Both the position numbers and the translations under genes were made by a program. 64,000 nucleotides of DNA from Collinsella sp. An7 (lineage in GTDB: Bacteria > Actinomycetota > Coriobacteriia > Coriobacteriales > Coriobacteriaceae), in the NCBI RefSeq assembly GCF_002159335.1, contig NZ_NFHP01000003.1:62001-126000 (forward strand), given 5' to 3'. Positions within the stretch are counted from its first letter, which is position 1. The number at the start of each line of letters is the position of its first letter. The notes under the pieces are model-generated. The model was not told the origin of the DNA, ran no database searches, and saw only the letters and a program-made list of their open reading frames with translations. This document shows, one piece after another, positions 24,138-32,610 of this stretch.

Positions 24138-25565
24138 ATGAACGCACAGTATCTCGATCAAGCCCGCTCTGCCTACCGCGCGGGCGATTTCTCCGCCGCG
24201 GCGCAGATGTTCGCCGCCGCGAAGGACCCCTCCGAGATTGCGGGCGAGGTGGACCACCTCCGCGGCAACGCGCTCATGAAGCTCGGCCTGTGGAACGAGG
24301 CCGCCGAGGCCTACAACCAGGCTCTCGCCGACACCGCTTACGGCAAGCGCGGCGCCCTGTACACCAACCTCGGTAAGGCCTATGCCGCCTCCGGTAGCCT
24401 CGACGCCGCTGCCGAGAGCTTCCGCGAGGCCGTGCGCGACACGACCTACGCCACGCCCTACAAGGCCTACCTCGGTCTTGGCAACGCGCTCCTTGCGCAG
24501 GGCAACATCGTCGAGGCTGGTACTGCCTTCCGTCAGGCTGCCATCGACGCTGCCAACCCCGCCCCCGCTATGGCCCTCTCCGAGCTCGCCGGCTGCTTCA
24601 TCAAGCTCGGGCGTCCCGGCGACGCTGTCGAGACCTATCGCACCGCGCTCGACTTTGCCGGTCCGCGCGACGACACGCGTGCGATCAACGCCGGCCTCGG
24701 CGAGGCCCTCTTTGCGCAGAACCGTCCCGCCGACGCCGTCGACGCGTTTACCACCGCCACCTCTGACGGCATCTACCAGCTCACGCCGGAGCAGCAGACG
24801 GCCTTTCAGCAGGCACAGGATGCACTCGATGCCCTTTCGGCCCAGCGCGCGATGGCGCCCGCCGGTGCGACGGCCTCGGCTCCCGTCGACCCGCTCGACC
24901 CTCTGGGCAAGTCGGGCGCGCTCATGCCCGATCCCTCTGATACCGGCTTCTTTGACATGAGCGAGGCTGAGCTTATCCAGCAGGATCGCCAGGAGGTCAA
25001 GGTGCGCCGCAAGAAGCGCCACACGGGCCTCAAGGTCTTCCTCGTGCTGATCGTGGTGCTTATTCTGGCAGCGGGCGGTCTGGGCTTTGCCTATACGCGC
25101 GGCCTGGGCTTCCCCTCGCAGCAGGACGCCCTCACCGGGCTCTTTAACGCTGTGACCGACGGTACCGATGCGAGCGCCTACCTCGCCCCCAACCTCGACG
25201 ACAGCGCCCGCTCACTCATTGAGTCCACGGTCCCTGAGGGCGCCACGCCCACCATCACCGCGATGGATCAGTCGATGACCTCCTCCACAGCTGAGGTTGA
25301 GGTGCAGCTCTCGCTCGGTGGCACGCAGACCTATAAGGTTGAGTTCGTCCGCTCCGCCAACTACATCGGCTGGGCCGTCGCCTCGATCGAGATCGACTTT
25401 AGCGGTTCCAACAACGTGACCGACGGTTCTGACACCACGGACGACAGCGCGGCCGCTACGGACGATGCCGCTACCGACGCGGATGCCGCCCCGGCTGACG
25501 GTGCCGACGCTGCTGGCACCGACGGGGCGGCAACGGACGCCTCGACCGAGGCGGATGCCGCCTAG
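24138..25565 (+). CDS. TPR-repeat protein with one transmembrane helix
   Basis: 475 residues. Residues 1-230 are tetratricopeptide-like helical pairs (GDFSAAAQMFAAAKDPSEIA, GLWNEAAEAYNQALADTAYG, GSLDAAAESFREAVRDTTYA, GRPGDAVETYRTAL). After a basic KVRRKKRHTG stretch a hydrophobic helix (about 295-318, VFLVLIVVLILAAGGLG) would span the membrane, putting the TPRs inside and a roughly 150-residue domain outside, which ends in an Ala/Asp-rich low-complexity tail (from about 425). It lies 3 bases after the cyclophilin gene and just before the mre cluster. A scaffold role is plausible for TPRs; the specific function is unknown. Confidence 0.8.
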   Translation: MNAQYLDQARSAYRAGDFSAAAQMFAAAKDPSEIAGEVDHLRGNALMKLGLWNEAAEAYNQALADTAYGKRGALYTNLGKAYAASGSLDAAAESFREAVRDTTYATPYKAYLGLGNALLAQGNIVEAGTAFRQAAIDAANPAPAMALSELAGCFIKLGRPGDAVETYRTALDFAGPRDDTRAINAGLGEALFAQNRPADAVDAFTTATSDGIYQLTPEQQTAFQQAQDALDALSAQRAMAPAGATASAPVDPLDPLGKSGALMPDPSDTGFFDMSEAELIQQDRQEVKVRRKKRHTGLKVFLVLIVVLILAAGGLGFAYTRGLGFPSQQDALTGLFNAVTDGTDASAYLAPNLDDSARSLIESTVPEGATPTITAMDQSMTSSTAEVEVQLSLGGTQTYKVEFVRSANYIGWAVASIEIDFSGSNNVTDGSDTTDDSAAATDDAATDADAAPADGADAAGTDGAATDASTEADAA

Positions 25566-25584
25566 TATGGGCTTTTTGAAGTAA

Positions 25585-25617
25585 GGCCGCGCCCGGTCTG
25601 AGCGGGTGCGGCCTTTG
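25585..25617 (+). terminator. terminator after the TPR gene
   Basis: GGCCGCGCCCG (25585-25595) pairs with CGGGTGCGGCC (25603-25613), 10 Watson-Crick pairs plus one G-U, 7-nt loop, followed by TTTGCT. Separates the TPR gene from mreB. Confidence 0.65.
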
Positions 25618-25690
25618 CTCTACACTAGCCCAGAGACGCCCCTCGCGGGGTGCCCACGCACATTGATTCGCGAGCTTCTGGGGAGCTGCT

Positions 25691-26734
25691 TTGTTTTCTC
25701 TGACGGATATGCTTTTTGGCCAGTATGCCGGCGACCTCGCCATCGACCTCGGCACCGCCAACACGCTGGTCTCGGTCCGCGGCAAGGGCATCGTCATTCG
25801 CGAGCCCTCCGTGGTTGCCATCGATAAGAACGACGAGCGCATCCTTGCCGTGGGCATCGAGGCCAAGCGCATGCTCGGCCGCACCCCCGGCAACATCGTC
25901 GCCGTGCGCCCCCTCAAAGACGGCGTCATCGCCGACTTCGACGTCACCGAGGCGATGCTGCGCTACTTTATCGATAAGGCGAGCGAGAAGCGCTATCCCT
26001 GGACGCCGCGCCCCCGCGTGGTGGTCTGCGTCCCCTCGGGCGTGACCTCGGTGGAGAAGCGCGCTGTCTTTGAGGCGACGATCTCTGCCGGTGCCCGCCA
26101 GGCCTACCTCATCGAGGAGCCCATGGCGGCGGCCATCGGCGCGGACCTGCCCGTCGAGGAACCCACGGGCTCGATGGTCATCGATATCGGCGGCGGCACC
26201 ACCGAGGTCGCCGTTATCGCCATGGGCGGCATCGTGGTCTCGCGCTCCATCCGCGTGGCCGGTGATGAGTTTGACCAGTCGATTCTCTCGCACGTCCGTG
26301 ACGCCTACAACCTTGCCATCGGCGAGCGCACGGCCGAGGACATCAAGATCAAAGTCGGCTCCGCCGTGCCCCTCAAAGACGAGCTCGACGTTGAGGTCAA
26401 TGGCCGCGACGTTATCTCCGGTCTGCCCAAGACGGTGCGCATCGAGAGCGAGGAGATTCGCCGAGCGCTCCAGAAGCCGCTCGACGAGATGACCAAGGCG
26501 GTCAAGGACGCGCTCGACGCCACGCCGCCCGACCTCGCCTCCGACCTCATGTACTACGGTATCCTCCTCACCGGCGGCGGTGCGCTGCTCCGCGGGCTCG
26601 ATGTACGCCTGCGCGACGAGACCGGCGTTGCCGTCAACGTGAGCCCCACCGCGCTCGACAACGTGGTCAACGGCTGCGCTCGCGTGCTCGAGGCCAACGC
26701 CTTTGACGGCGGCTTCGTGCAGAGCAACGCGTAA
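25691..26734 (+). CDS. mreB: rod shape-determining protein MreB
   Basis: 347-residue bacterial actin that forms membrane-associated filaments guiding the rod elongation complex. Actin-fold motifs are GDLAIDLGTANTLVSVRGKG (phosphate 1), IDIGGGTTEVAVIAMGG (phosphate 2) and ILLTGGGALLRGLD (adenosine). Starts at TTG 25691 with GGGGAG about 5 bases upstream; the amino end MFSLTDMLFG is an amphipathic membrane anchor type. First gene of a five-gene elongasome cluster mreB-mreC-mreD-PBP2-rodA. Confidence 0.97.
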   Translation: MFSLTDMLFGQYAGDLAIDLGTANTLVSVRGKGIVIREPSVVAIDKNDERILAVGIEAKRMLGRTPGNIVAVRPLKDGVIADFDVTEAMLRYFIDKASEKRYPWTPRPRVVVCVPSGVTSVEKRAVFEATISAGARQAYLIEEPMAAAIGADLPVEEPTGSMVIDIGGGTTEVAVIAMGGIVVSRSIRVAGDEFDQSILSHVRDAYNLAIGERTAEDIKIKVGSAVPLKDELDVEVNGRDVISGLPKTVRIESEEIRRALQKPLDEMTKAVKDALDATPPDLASDLMYYGILLTGGGALLRGLDVRLRDETGVAVNVSPTALDNVVNGCARVLEANAFDGGFVQSNA

Positions 26735-26750
26735 GGGAGGGTCGTAGCGC

Positions 26751-27734
26751 TTGCCGAAGTATCAGGGCTACTCCTCAAATTTGCATCCCAAACGACAGTC
26801 GACGGGTTTGCGCCCGTTGATTGTCCTGTCTATCGTGTCGGTCCTCCTGCTCACGTTCTATCTGCGTGAGGGGGATGCCGGCCCGATCCATACACTGCGC
26901 TCGGGCGTGACGACCGTCACCACGCCGGTGCGCCTTCTGGGCAGCGCCGTGGCGTCGCCCTTCAACGCGCTCGGCAACGTCTTTGGCAACCTCACCGCGT
27001 CGCGCGCGACCCTCGACGAGCTCGAGAAGGAGAACGCCGAGCTCACCGCGCGTGTGGCCGAGCTTTCTGAGGCCGAGGCCACTGCCCAGCGCCTCGAGGG
27101 CCTTCTGGGCCTGCAGTCCACCTATAACCTCCAGTCCACGGCTGCCCGTATCATCGGCCAGTCGTCCGACGCGTGGAGCCAGACCGTCACGATCGACAAG
27201 GGCTCTGCCGACGGGCTCGCCGTCAACATGCCGGTCGCCAACTCTGCCGGCGTGATTGGGCAGATCATCGAGGTTGCGCCCAACGCCGCCACCGTACGTC
27301 TGGTGACCGACGAGGCCTCGGGCATCTCGGCTATGGTGCAGGACACGCGTGCGCAGGGGATGGTCCAGGGTCAGCCCGACGGAACGCTCCGCATGGAATA
27401 CGTATCGGTTGATTCGGACGTGCAGGAGGGCGACATCATCATCACCTCCGGCATCGGCGGGGTGTACCCCAAGGGCCTGCCGATCGGCACCGTCGCCTCC
27501 GTTTCCAAGGCGTCCAACGACACGTACTACACCATCATCGTCAACCCGGCCTCTCGAACCGAGAACAACGAGGAGGTCCTCGTGATCACCTCGCTCACCG
27601 AGGAGCAGACCGCGACCGATGACGAGGTCGCCTCGGCCAACGACGCTCCGCAGGGCACGGCTCGCACCGACAACGCCGCTTCTGATGGCAATGCCGACGC
27701 GGGCGCAGACACAGACGCTGGAGAGGGGGAGTAG
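26751..27734 (+). CDS. mreC: rod shape-determining protein MreC
   Basis: 327-residue bitopic protein of the elongasome that links MreB and MreD to PBP2 outside the membrane. One transmembrane helix (about residues 21-39, PLIVLSIVSVLLLTFYL), a coiled coil (about 75-110, LDELEKENAELTARVAEL), then the twin beta-barrel MreC domain (VTIDKGSADGLAVNMPVAN, GVIGQIIEVAPNAATVRLVTD, GVYPKGLPIGTV). The tail from about 285 is acidic and disordered. TTG 26751 follows a GGGAGGG site. The stop is one base before the mreD start. Confidence 0.94.
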   Translation: MPKYQGYSSNLHPKRQSTGLRPLIVLSIVSVLLLTFYLREGDAGPIHTLRSGVTTVTTPVRLLGSAVASPFNALGNVFGNLTASRATLDELEKENAELTARVAELSEAEATAQRLEGLLGLQSTYNLQSTAARIIGQSSDAWSQTVTIDKGSADGLAVNMPVANSAGVIGQIIEVAPNAATVRLVTDEASGISAMVQDTRAQGMVQGQPDGTLRMEYVSVDSDVQEGDIIITSGIGGVYPKGLPIGTVASVSKASNDTYYTIIVNPASRTENNEEVLVITSLTEEQTATDDEVASANDAPQGTARTDNAASDGNADAGADTDAGEGE

Positions 27735-27735
27735 C

Positions 27736-28290
27736 ATGCCGCTCGATCATCGCGACACCGGCCGTGGACGGCGCTCGGTTGTTGTTGCCGGTCTCATCGC
27801 CTTCATCCTCCAGGTGGCGCTCGGCCCGCAGATCGCCCTTTTTGGCGGGCGTATCAACTTTATGGCGGCCTTCGCCTGCGCCGTGGCGCTCCAGGGCGAG
27901 GCGGGCCCCGCGGTTATCGCAGGGTTTATTTCGGGCCTTTGCTACGACCTTACCGCGGCCGTGCCCGTGGGCCTTATGACGCTTGTGCTCACCATCGGCT
28001 CGTTTGTGCTGGCGAGCATGTCCGCCGGGATGGGCGGTGGGCTCAGCGCGCGTTCGTTCCAACTTCTTGCGATCACCGTCGTTCTGGAATGTGTGATTTA
28101 TGGGCTGGCGCTTGTGATCATGGGCATCGAGGGTAGCCTCCTTACGGGACTTCTGGTGCACGGCGTGGTAACGGGTGTGCTCTCGTCTGCGGTAGGGGCT
28201 CTCTTTGTACTAGGACTTGGAGGCGGCTCGAGCACGGGCCGCGGCTTCTCGGCGCGTGGCAAGGGGACGCGCTATAAATCGATCCGCTAG
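27736..28290 (+). CDS. mreD: rod shape-determining protein MreD
   Basis: 184-residue hydrophobic protein with five to six transmembrane helices, the membrane subunit of MreBCD. Helices include VVVAGLIAFILQVALGP, FMAAFACAVALQGEAGPAV, GLMTLVLTIGSFVLASMS and LLAITVVLECVIYGLALVI; the conserved GFISGLCYDL between helices is the usual MreD feature. The tail is Gly/Ser/Arg-rich. ATG 27736 is preceded by GGGGGAG; the open frame extends upstream over mreC but without support. Position between mreC and the PBP gene confirms the identity. Confidence 0.9.
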   Translation: MPLDHRDTGRGRRSVVVAGLIAFILQVALGPQIALFGGRINFMAAFACAVALQGEAGPAVIAGFISGLCYDLTAAVPVGLMTLVLTIGSFVLASMSAGMGGGLSARSFQLLAITVVLECVIYGLALVIMGIEGSLLTGLLVHGVVTGVLSSAVGALFVLGLGGGSSTGRGFSARGKGTRYKSIR

Positions 28291-28300
28291 GAGCGAGCTC

Positions 28301-30367
28301 ATGAATGCCCAGCTCATCGTTCTTATCGCGGGCCTCATCCTCTTGGTTGCGGTGGTTGGCTCGCTTATCTTTTTGCGGGGGTACTCCGGTAAGTACACCT
28401 ACGACACCAAGACGGGCACGCGTCCGCGGGCGTCGGAGGGGGAGGGCAACACCCTCGGCGTAACCTATAAGGGGCGCTTCCGCCTACTCATGGCCGGCGT
28501 GGGCGCCATGTTCTCGGCGCTCGTGGTCAAGCTCTGGAGCATGCAGATGGTAAGCTCCGACTACTACGACACGCTTGCCCAGCAGAACCAGACCCGCACC
28601 GTGCGCACCTCGGCGCCCCGCGGCCGCATTCTCGACCGCAACGGTGTCGCGCTCGTCACCAACCGCCCCTCGCTTGCCGTCACCGCCTACCGCGACCTCG
28701 CCGACGACACCGTGCTCGTGCGGCACTTGGCAAACGTGCTCGGCATTCCCTACGTAGCCGCGCTCCGCAACATCCAGGACAACACCGAGGGCGCTCAAGC
28801 GCGCCATACCATCGCCACCGACGTGCGCCGCTCCACGGTTGCCTTTATCCAGGAGCACGCCGCCGACTTTGACGGCGTGGAGGTCGACGAGCGCACCGAG
28901 CGGCAGTACCCCTACGGCACGCTCGCCGCGCACGTGCTCGGCTATACGGGCACCATCACCCAAGAGCAACTCGATGCCCAGGAGAAGGACGAGGCGGACG
29001 ATCCCGAGGCCGCCAACCGCATCACCTATAGCTCGGGCGACGTGGTGGGTCAGGCCGGTGTGGAGTACCAGTACGAGTCGCTCCTCCAGGGTATCAAGGG
29101 CGAGCAGGAGGTCACGGTTGACGCTACAGGCAACGTGACCGGCCAGAACTCCTCGGTGGAGGCGCGTGCCGGCTCGGATATTCGCCTCACGCTCGATGTG
29201 ACGATTCAGCAGGCCTGCGAGCAGGGCCTTGCGCATGCGATCGAGGTTGCCCAGAACGCCGGGTACGAGAACGCGGGCGCCGGCGCGTGCGTGTGCATCG
29301 ATCCCACCAACGGCGAGATCTTGGGCCTTGCGAGCGCGCCGTCCTTTGACCCGAGCGTCTTTGTGGGCGGCGTTTCCTCAGAGGTGTGGGGCCAGCTCAA
29401 CAGCGAGGACAGCGGCACGCCGCTCCTTAACCGCGCTATCAACGGTCAGTACATGTCCGCTTCCACCATCAAGCCGCTCTCTGCCCTCGCCGGGTTGGAG
29501 TACGGTATCTACTCGAGCACCCGCACCACCAACTGCACCGGCTGGTGGACGGGCAACGGCGAGGCCAACGGCAAGGCCTGCTGGCTCACCACGGGCCACG
29601 GCACCATGACGCTGCAATCGGGTATCGCCAACTCCTGCGACCCGGTCTTCTACGACATCGGCCGCGACTTCTTCTACAACGACAAGAACCCCGAGGGGCT
29701 GCAGGAGATGTTTAGGCGCTGGGGCCTCGGCTCCAAGACGGGGGTCGACCTTCCGAGTGAGGCAGCGGGACGTGTGCCCGATGCCGCGTGGAAGGAGGAG
29801 TACTTCTCGAGCTGGCCGGCCGAGCAGCGCGCCTGGAACGCCGGCGATATGACCAACATCGTCATCGGCCAGGGCGACATTCTCGTCACCCCGTTGCAGA
29901 TGGCCTGCGTCTATGCGGGTCTTGCCACGGGCGGTGTGGAGTACACCCCGCACATCCTCTACTCGGCCGTCTCGCGCGATGGCGAGGGCGACGCCTACCG
30001 TTACAACGGTACGGGCTCCAAGGAGCGGCTCACCGCCTCCATCAACAGCGATGCCGATCTTGCGCTCGTGCGCGGCGGACTGCACGACATGGTCTACTCC
30101 ACCGACGCCGCCACGGCGGCGCACTTTAACAGCCTGCCCGTTGAGGTTGCCGCCAAGTCGGGTACCGGCCAGAAGACGGGTGAGGACGACTACGCGTGGT
30201 TCTGCGCCTATGCGCCCGCCGACGACCCCAAGTACGTCGTCGCCTGCGTGCTCGAGCAGGGCGGAGGCGGCTCCAGTACGGCCTTGCGCGCTGTGCGCGA
30301 CGTGCTCGGCGCCATCTACAGCGCGCCGGACGACTCGTCCTCGGCCGGCAACAGCTCGGTGCGGTAG
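28301..30367 (+). CDS. mrdA: penicillin-binding protein 2 (elongasome transpeptidase)
   Basis: 688-residue class B PBP that cross-links peptidoglycan during rod elongation with RodA. The dimerisation domain begins after SAPRGRILDRNGVAL (about residue 110). The transpeptidase triad is visible: STIK (about 388-391), SCD in IANSCDPVFYDIG (the SxD form typical of PBP2 rather than SxN) and KSG in AAKSGTGQ (about 618). Two hydrophobic segments are seen at the amino end, residues 4-26 and about 60-80, where PBP2 usually has one. ATG 28301 has AGGAGCG upstream, 10 bases after mreD. Confidence 0.94.
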   Translation: MNAQLIVLIAGLILLVAVVGSLIFLRGYSGKYTYDTKTGTRPRASEGEGNTLGVTYKGRFRLLMAGVGAMFSALVVKLWSMQMVSSDYYDTLAQQNQTRTVRTSAPRGRILDRNGVALVTNRPSLAVTAYRDLADDTVLVRHLANVLGIPYVAALRNIQDNTEGAQARHTIATDVRRSTVAFIQEHAADFDGVEVDERTERQYPYGTLAAHVLGYTGTITQEQLDAQEKDEADDPEAANRITYSSGDVVGQAGVEYQYESLLQGIKGEQEVTVDATGNVTGQNSSVEARAGSDIRLTLDVTIQQACEQGLAHAIEVAQNAGYENAGAGACVCIDPTNGEILGLASAPSFDPSVFVGGVSSEVWGQLNSEDSGTPLLNRAINGQYMSASTIKPLSALAGLEYGIYSSTRTTNCTGWWTGNGEANGKACWLTTGHGTMTLQSGIANSCDPVFYDIGRDFFYNDKNPEGLQEMFRRWGLGSKTGVDLPSEAAGRVPDAAWKEEYFSSWPAEQRAWNAGDMTNIVIGQGDILVTPLQMACVYAGLATGGVEYTPHILYSAVSRDGEGDAYRYNGTGSKERLTASINSDADLALVRGGLHDMVYSTDAATAAHFNSLPVEVAAKSGTGQKTGEDDYAWFCAYAPADDPKYVVACVLEQGGGGSSTALRAVRDVLGAIYSAPDDSSSAGNSSVR

Positions 30368-30379
30368 GGAGGAGCGTCT

Positions 30380-31585
30380 ATGCCTGCAAGTTCGACAACG
30401 CGCGCCCAGGGGAGCCTTAAGCGCGTCAACCGCTCCATGAGTTCGGCCAAAGGGAGCTGGCGCTCCACCGTGCAGATGGGGGTGCTTGCCGCCTGGGTGG
30501 GGCTCATGGCCTTCGGCGCGCTCGTGGTGTGGTCGGCCTCGCTCACCATCGCCGACGCCTCCTTTCCGCGGCATCTCTTGGGCATGGGCCTTGGCATTAT
30601 CTGCGCCATCGCTGTCTGGCGTACCGATCTGCGCAACCTCGCCAACATCTCGACGGTGCTCCTTGTGGCCGACATCGTCTGCATCTTTCTGCCCTTTGTG
30701 CCGGGCCTCTCGCATAACGCGCAGGGCATGACGGGTTGGATTCGCGTGCCGCTCATCGGCCTCACCTTCCAGCCGGTCGAGATCGCCAAGCTCCTCACCG
30801 TGTTCTTCATGGCGTCGCTCGGGGCGCAATACAACGGCAAGATCGACACGGTGCGCGATTACATCAAACTCTGTGCCATGCTCGCCGTGCCGTTTATCTG
30901 CATCATCATTCAGGGCGACTTGGGCAGCTCGCTCGTGGTCTTCTTCTCCGGGGCGATTGTGATCATGATGAGCGGGGCGCGCAAAGAGTGGGTGCTCTCG
31001 ACCATCGCGCTCATCATCGGCCTCGTCTCGCTCATCTTGGCTACGGATTCGATCATCGACAGCGTCTTTGACGACTCGGTCTCGCTCATCAAGAACTATC
31101 AGATGAACCGCCTGCTCGTCTTCATCGACCCCGCGTCCGGGCAGAGCGACGAGGCGTATAACCTCCTGCAGTCGCTCATCGCGGTGGGTTCGGGCGGCTT
31201 TTTTGGCAAGGGCATCGGCAACGCCACGCAGTCGGGCTCGGGGTTTCTCCCCGAGGCGCATACCGACTTTGTCTTTGCCCTGCTCTCCGAGACCTTTGGC
31301 TTTGCCGGTGCGGTGCTCGTACTTGGCCTCTTTGCCCTGCTTATGCTCTCCACCATCCGCGTTGCGGTAAAGAGCGACAACCTCTTTCTCAGGCTCGTCT
31401 GCGTGGGGATCGTCGGCATGTGGATGTTCCAGATCTTTGAGAACATCGGCATGTGCATCGGCCTCATGCCCATCACGGGCATCCCACTGCCGTTTATCAG
31501 CTTTGGGTCATCTTCTATGATCGCCCAGTGCATCGCGGTAGGCATCGTGCAGTCGTGCTGGCGCTGCAGGAGCAAGGCCGCCTAG
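30380..31585 (+). CDS. rodA: peptidoglycan polymerase RodA (SEDS family)
   Basis: 401-residue SEDS glycosyltransferase with about 10 membrane helices that polymerises lipid II. Family motifs are GWIRVPLIGLTFQPVEIAKL, QGDLGSSLVVFFSG, YQMNRLLVFIDPASGQSDEAYN (RL..F.DP) and the strongly conserved end GIPLPFISFGSSSMIAQ. A ~28-residue basic amino-terminal tail precedes helix 1. It lies 12 bases after the PBP2 gene, the canonical SEDS-PBP pair; the first gene after the cluster is a DUF697-like protein. Confidence 0.95.
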   Translation: MPASSTTRAQGSLKRVNRSMSSAKGSWRSTVQMGVLAAWVGLMAFGALVVWSASLTIADASFPRHLLGMGLGIICAIAVWRTDLRNLANISTVLLVADIVCIFLPFVPGLSHNAQGMTGWIRVPLIGLTFQPVEIAKLLTVFFMASLGAQYNGKIDTVRDYIKLCAMLAVPFICIIIQGDLGSSLVVFFSGAIVIMMSGARKEWVLSTIALIIGLVSLILATDSIIDSVFDDSVSLIKNYQMNRLLVFIDPASGQSDEAYNLLQSLIAVGSGGFFGKGIGNATQSGSGFLPEAHTDFVFALLSETFGFAGAVLVLGLFALLMLSTIRVAVKSDNLFLRLVCVGIVGMWMFQIFENIGMCIGLMPITGIPLPFISFGSSSMIAQCIAVGIVQSCWRCRSKAA

Positions 31586-31615
31586 ATTCGGGTAACCCTC
31601 AACGAAGGGAGCGAT

Positions 31616-32608
31616 ATGAAGATCCCCTGGGAACAGCTTCCCCTGAGCAGCTTTATCAAGGCCCTCAGGCTCGGTATGGATGCGACGCTCGAGTCCGATA
31701 CGCCGGTGCGCGTGGCCGTCTACGTCGACGCTACCGCCCCGCACGGCATGGTGGCCGCGGTGCGCGATGCGTTTGTGCCTCAGACAACGTCCGCTCTCGT
31801 GCGCGTGGAGCGTCTTGCGGCCGACCCGGTGCCGCCCAAGGCCGATACCGACGTCGTGCTCGTACTGACCTCCGGGTCCGATGTGCTTGAGGATGCCGTT
31901 CAGCGCCTCGTAATCGGTGGCGCACCCGTCTGCGTGGTGGCCGAGTCGAGCGTTGAGGCGCCCTTTATCGAGGCTGACACGCCGCTCCTCGGGCTGATCT
32001 GCGCGAGCGACCCCGCGCATCTGCGCGACGCGCTCGCGCGGTGGATCCTCGACCGCACGGACAAGGACTCGGCCTTTGCCGCGAATTTCCCCTTTATGCG
32101 CGAGGCCGCTGCCAACCGCATCGTCACCACCACCGCGCTCGCCAACATGGCCACGGGCGTGCTCGTCTTTATGCCGGGTTCGAACTTCCCCGTGATGGCC
32201 TTTGCCGAGGCGGGGATGGCGCTCAAGCTCGCCTCGACCTATGGTTACCGCATGCGCCCCGAGCGCGGGTACGAGATCGCCGGCGTGCTTGTGTCGGGTC
32301 TGGTGCTCCGTGGCATCTCGCGCGCGGTTTGCGGTCAGGTCCCGCGTCTTGCCTTTGTGGTCAAGGGACTCATCGGTGGCTTTGGCACCTACGGGATGGG
32401 CATGGCGCTCGCAGCGCTCTATACGCGCGGGCTCGACTACGAGCGGATGAACGAGATTCTTGGAGAGGCGTTCTCGGGGGCGCGCACGGCCGTCCGCCGC
32501 GGTGCCACGGTGGCGCGGCAAGCGGCCGACGCCGCCTCGAACGCAGGCGCGGGGGCGGTCTCTGCTGTTGCCTCCGTCCGCTCCGCCGGGGCCGAGGGGA
32601 GGGCCTAA
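31616..32608 (+). CDS. DUF697-like membrane-associated protein
   Basis: 330 residues, function unknown. The first 150 residues look like a mixed alpha/beta fold (VRVAVYVDATAPHGMVAAVRD, DVVLVLTSGSDVLEDAVQRL, APVCVVAESSVEAPF), reminiscent of a degenerate nucleotide-binding half without a Walker A motif. The second half (NRIVTTTALANMATGVLVFM, FAEAGMALKLASTYGYRM, VVKGLIGGFGTYGMGMALAAL) has the hydrophobic pattern of DUF697, often fused to GTPases. The tail is Ala/Arg-rich. ATG 31616 follows GAAGGGAG. It lies 30 bases after rodA and 2 bases before the radical SAM gene, so it is probably in the same operon. Confidence 0.75.
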   Translation: MKIPWEQLPLSSFIKALRLGMDATLESDTPVRVAVYVDATAPHGMVAAVRDAFVPQTTSALVRVERLAADPVPPKADTDVVLVLTSGSDVLEDAVQRLVIGGAPVCVVAESSVEAPFIEADTPLLGLICASDPAHLRDALARWILDRTDKDSAFAANFPFMREAAANRIVTTTALANMATGVLVFMPGSNFPVMAFAEAGMALKLASTYGYRMRPERGYEIAGVLVSGLVLRGISRAVCGQVPRLAFVVKGLIGGFGTYGMGMALAALYTRGLDYERMNEILGEAFSGARTAVRRGATVARQAADAASNAGAGAVSAVASVRSAGAEGRA

Positions 32609-32610
32609 TC

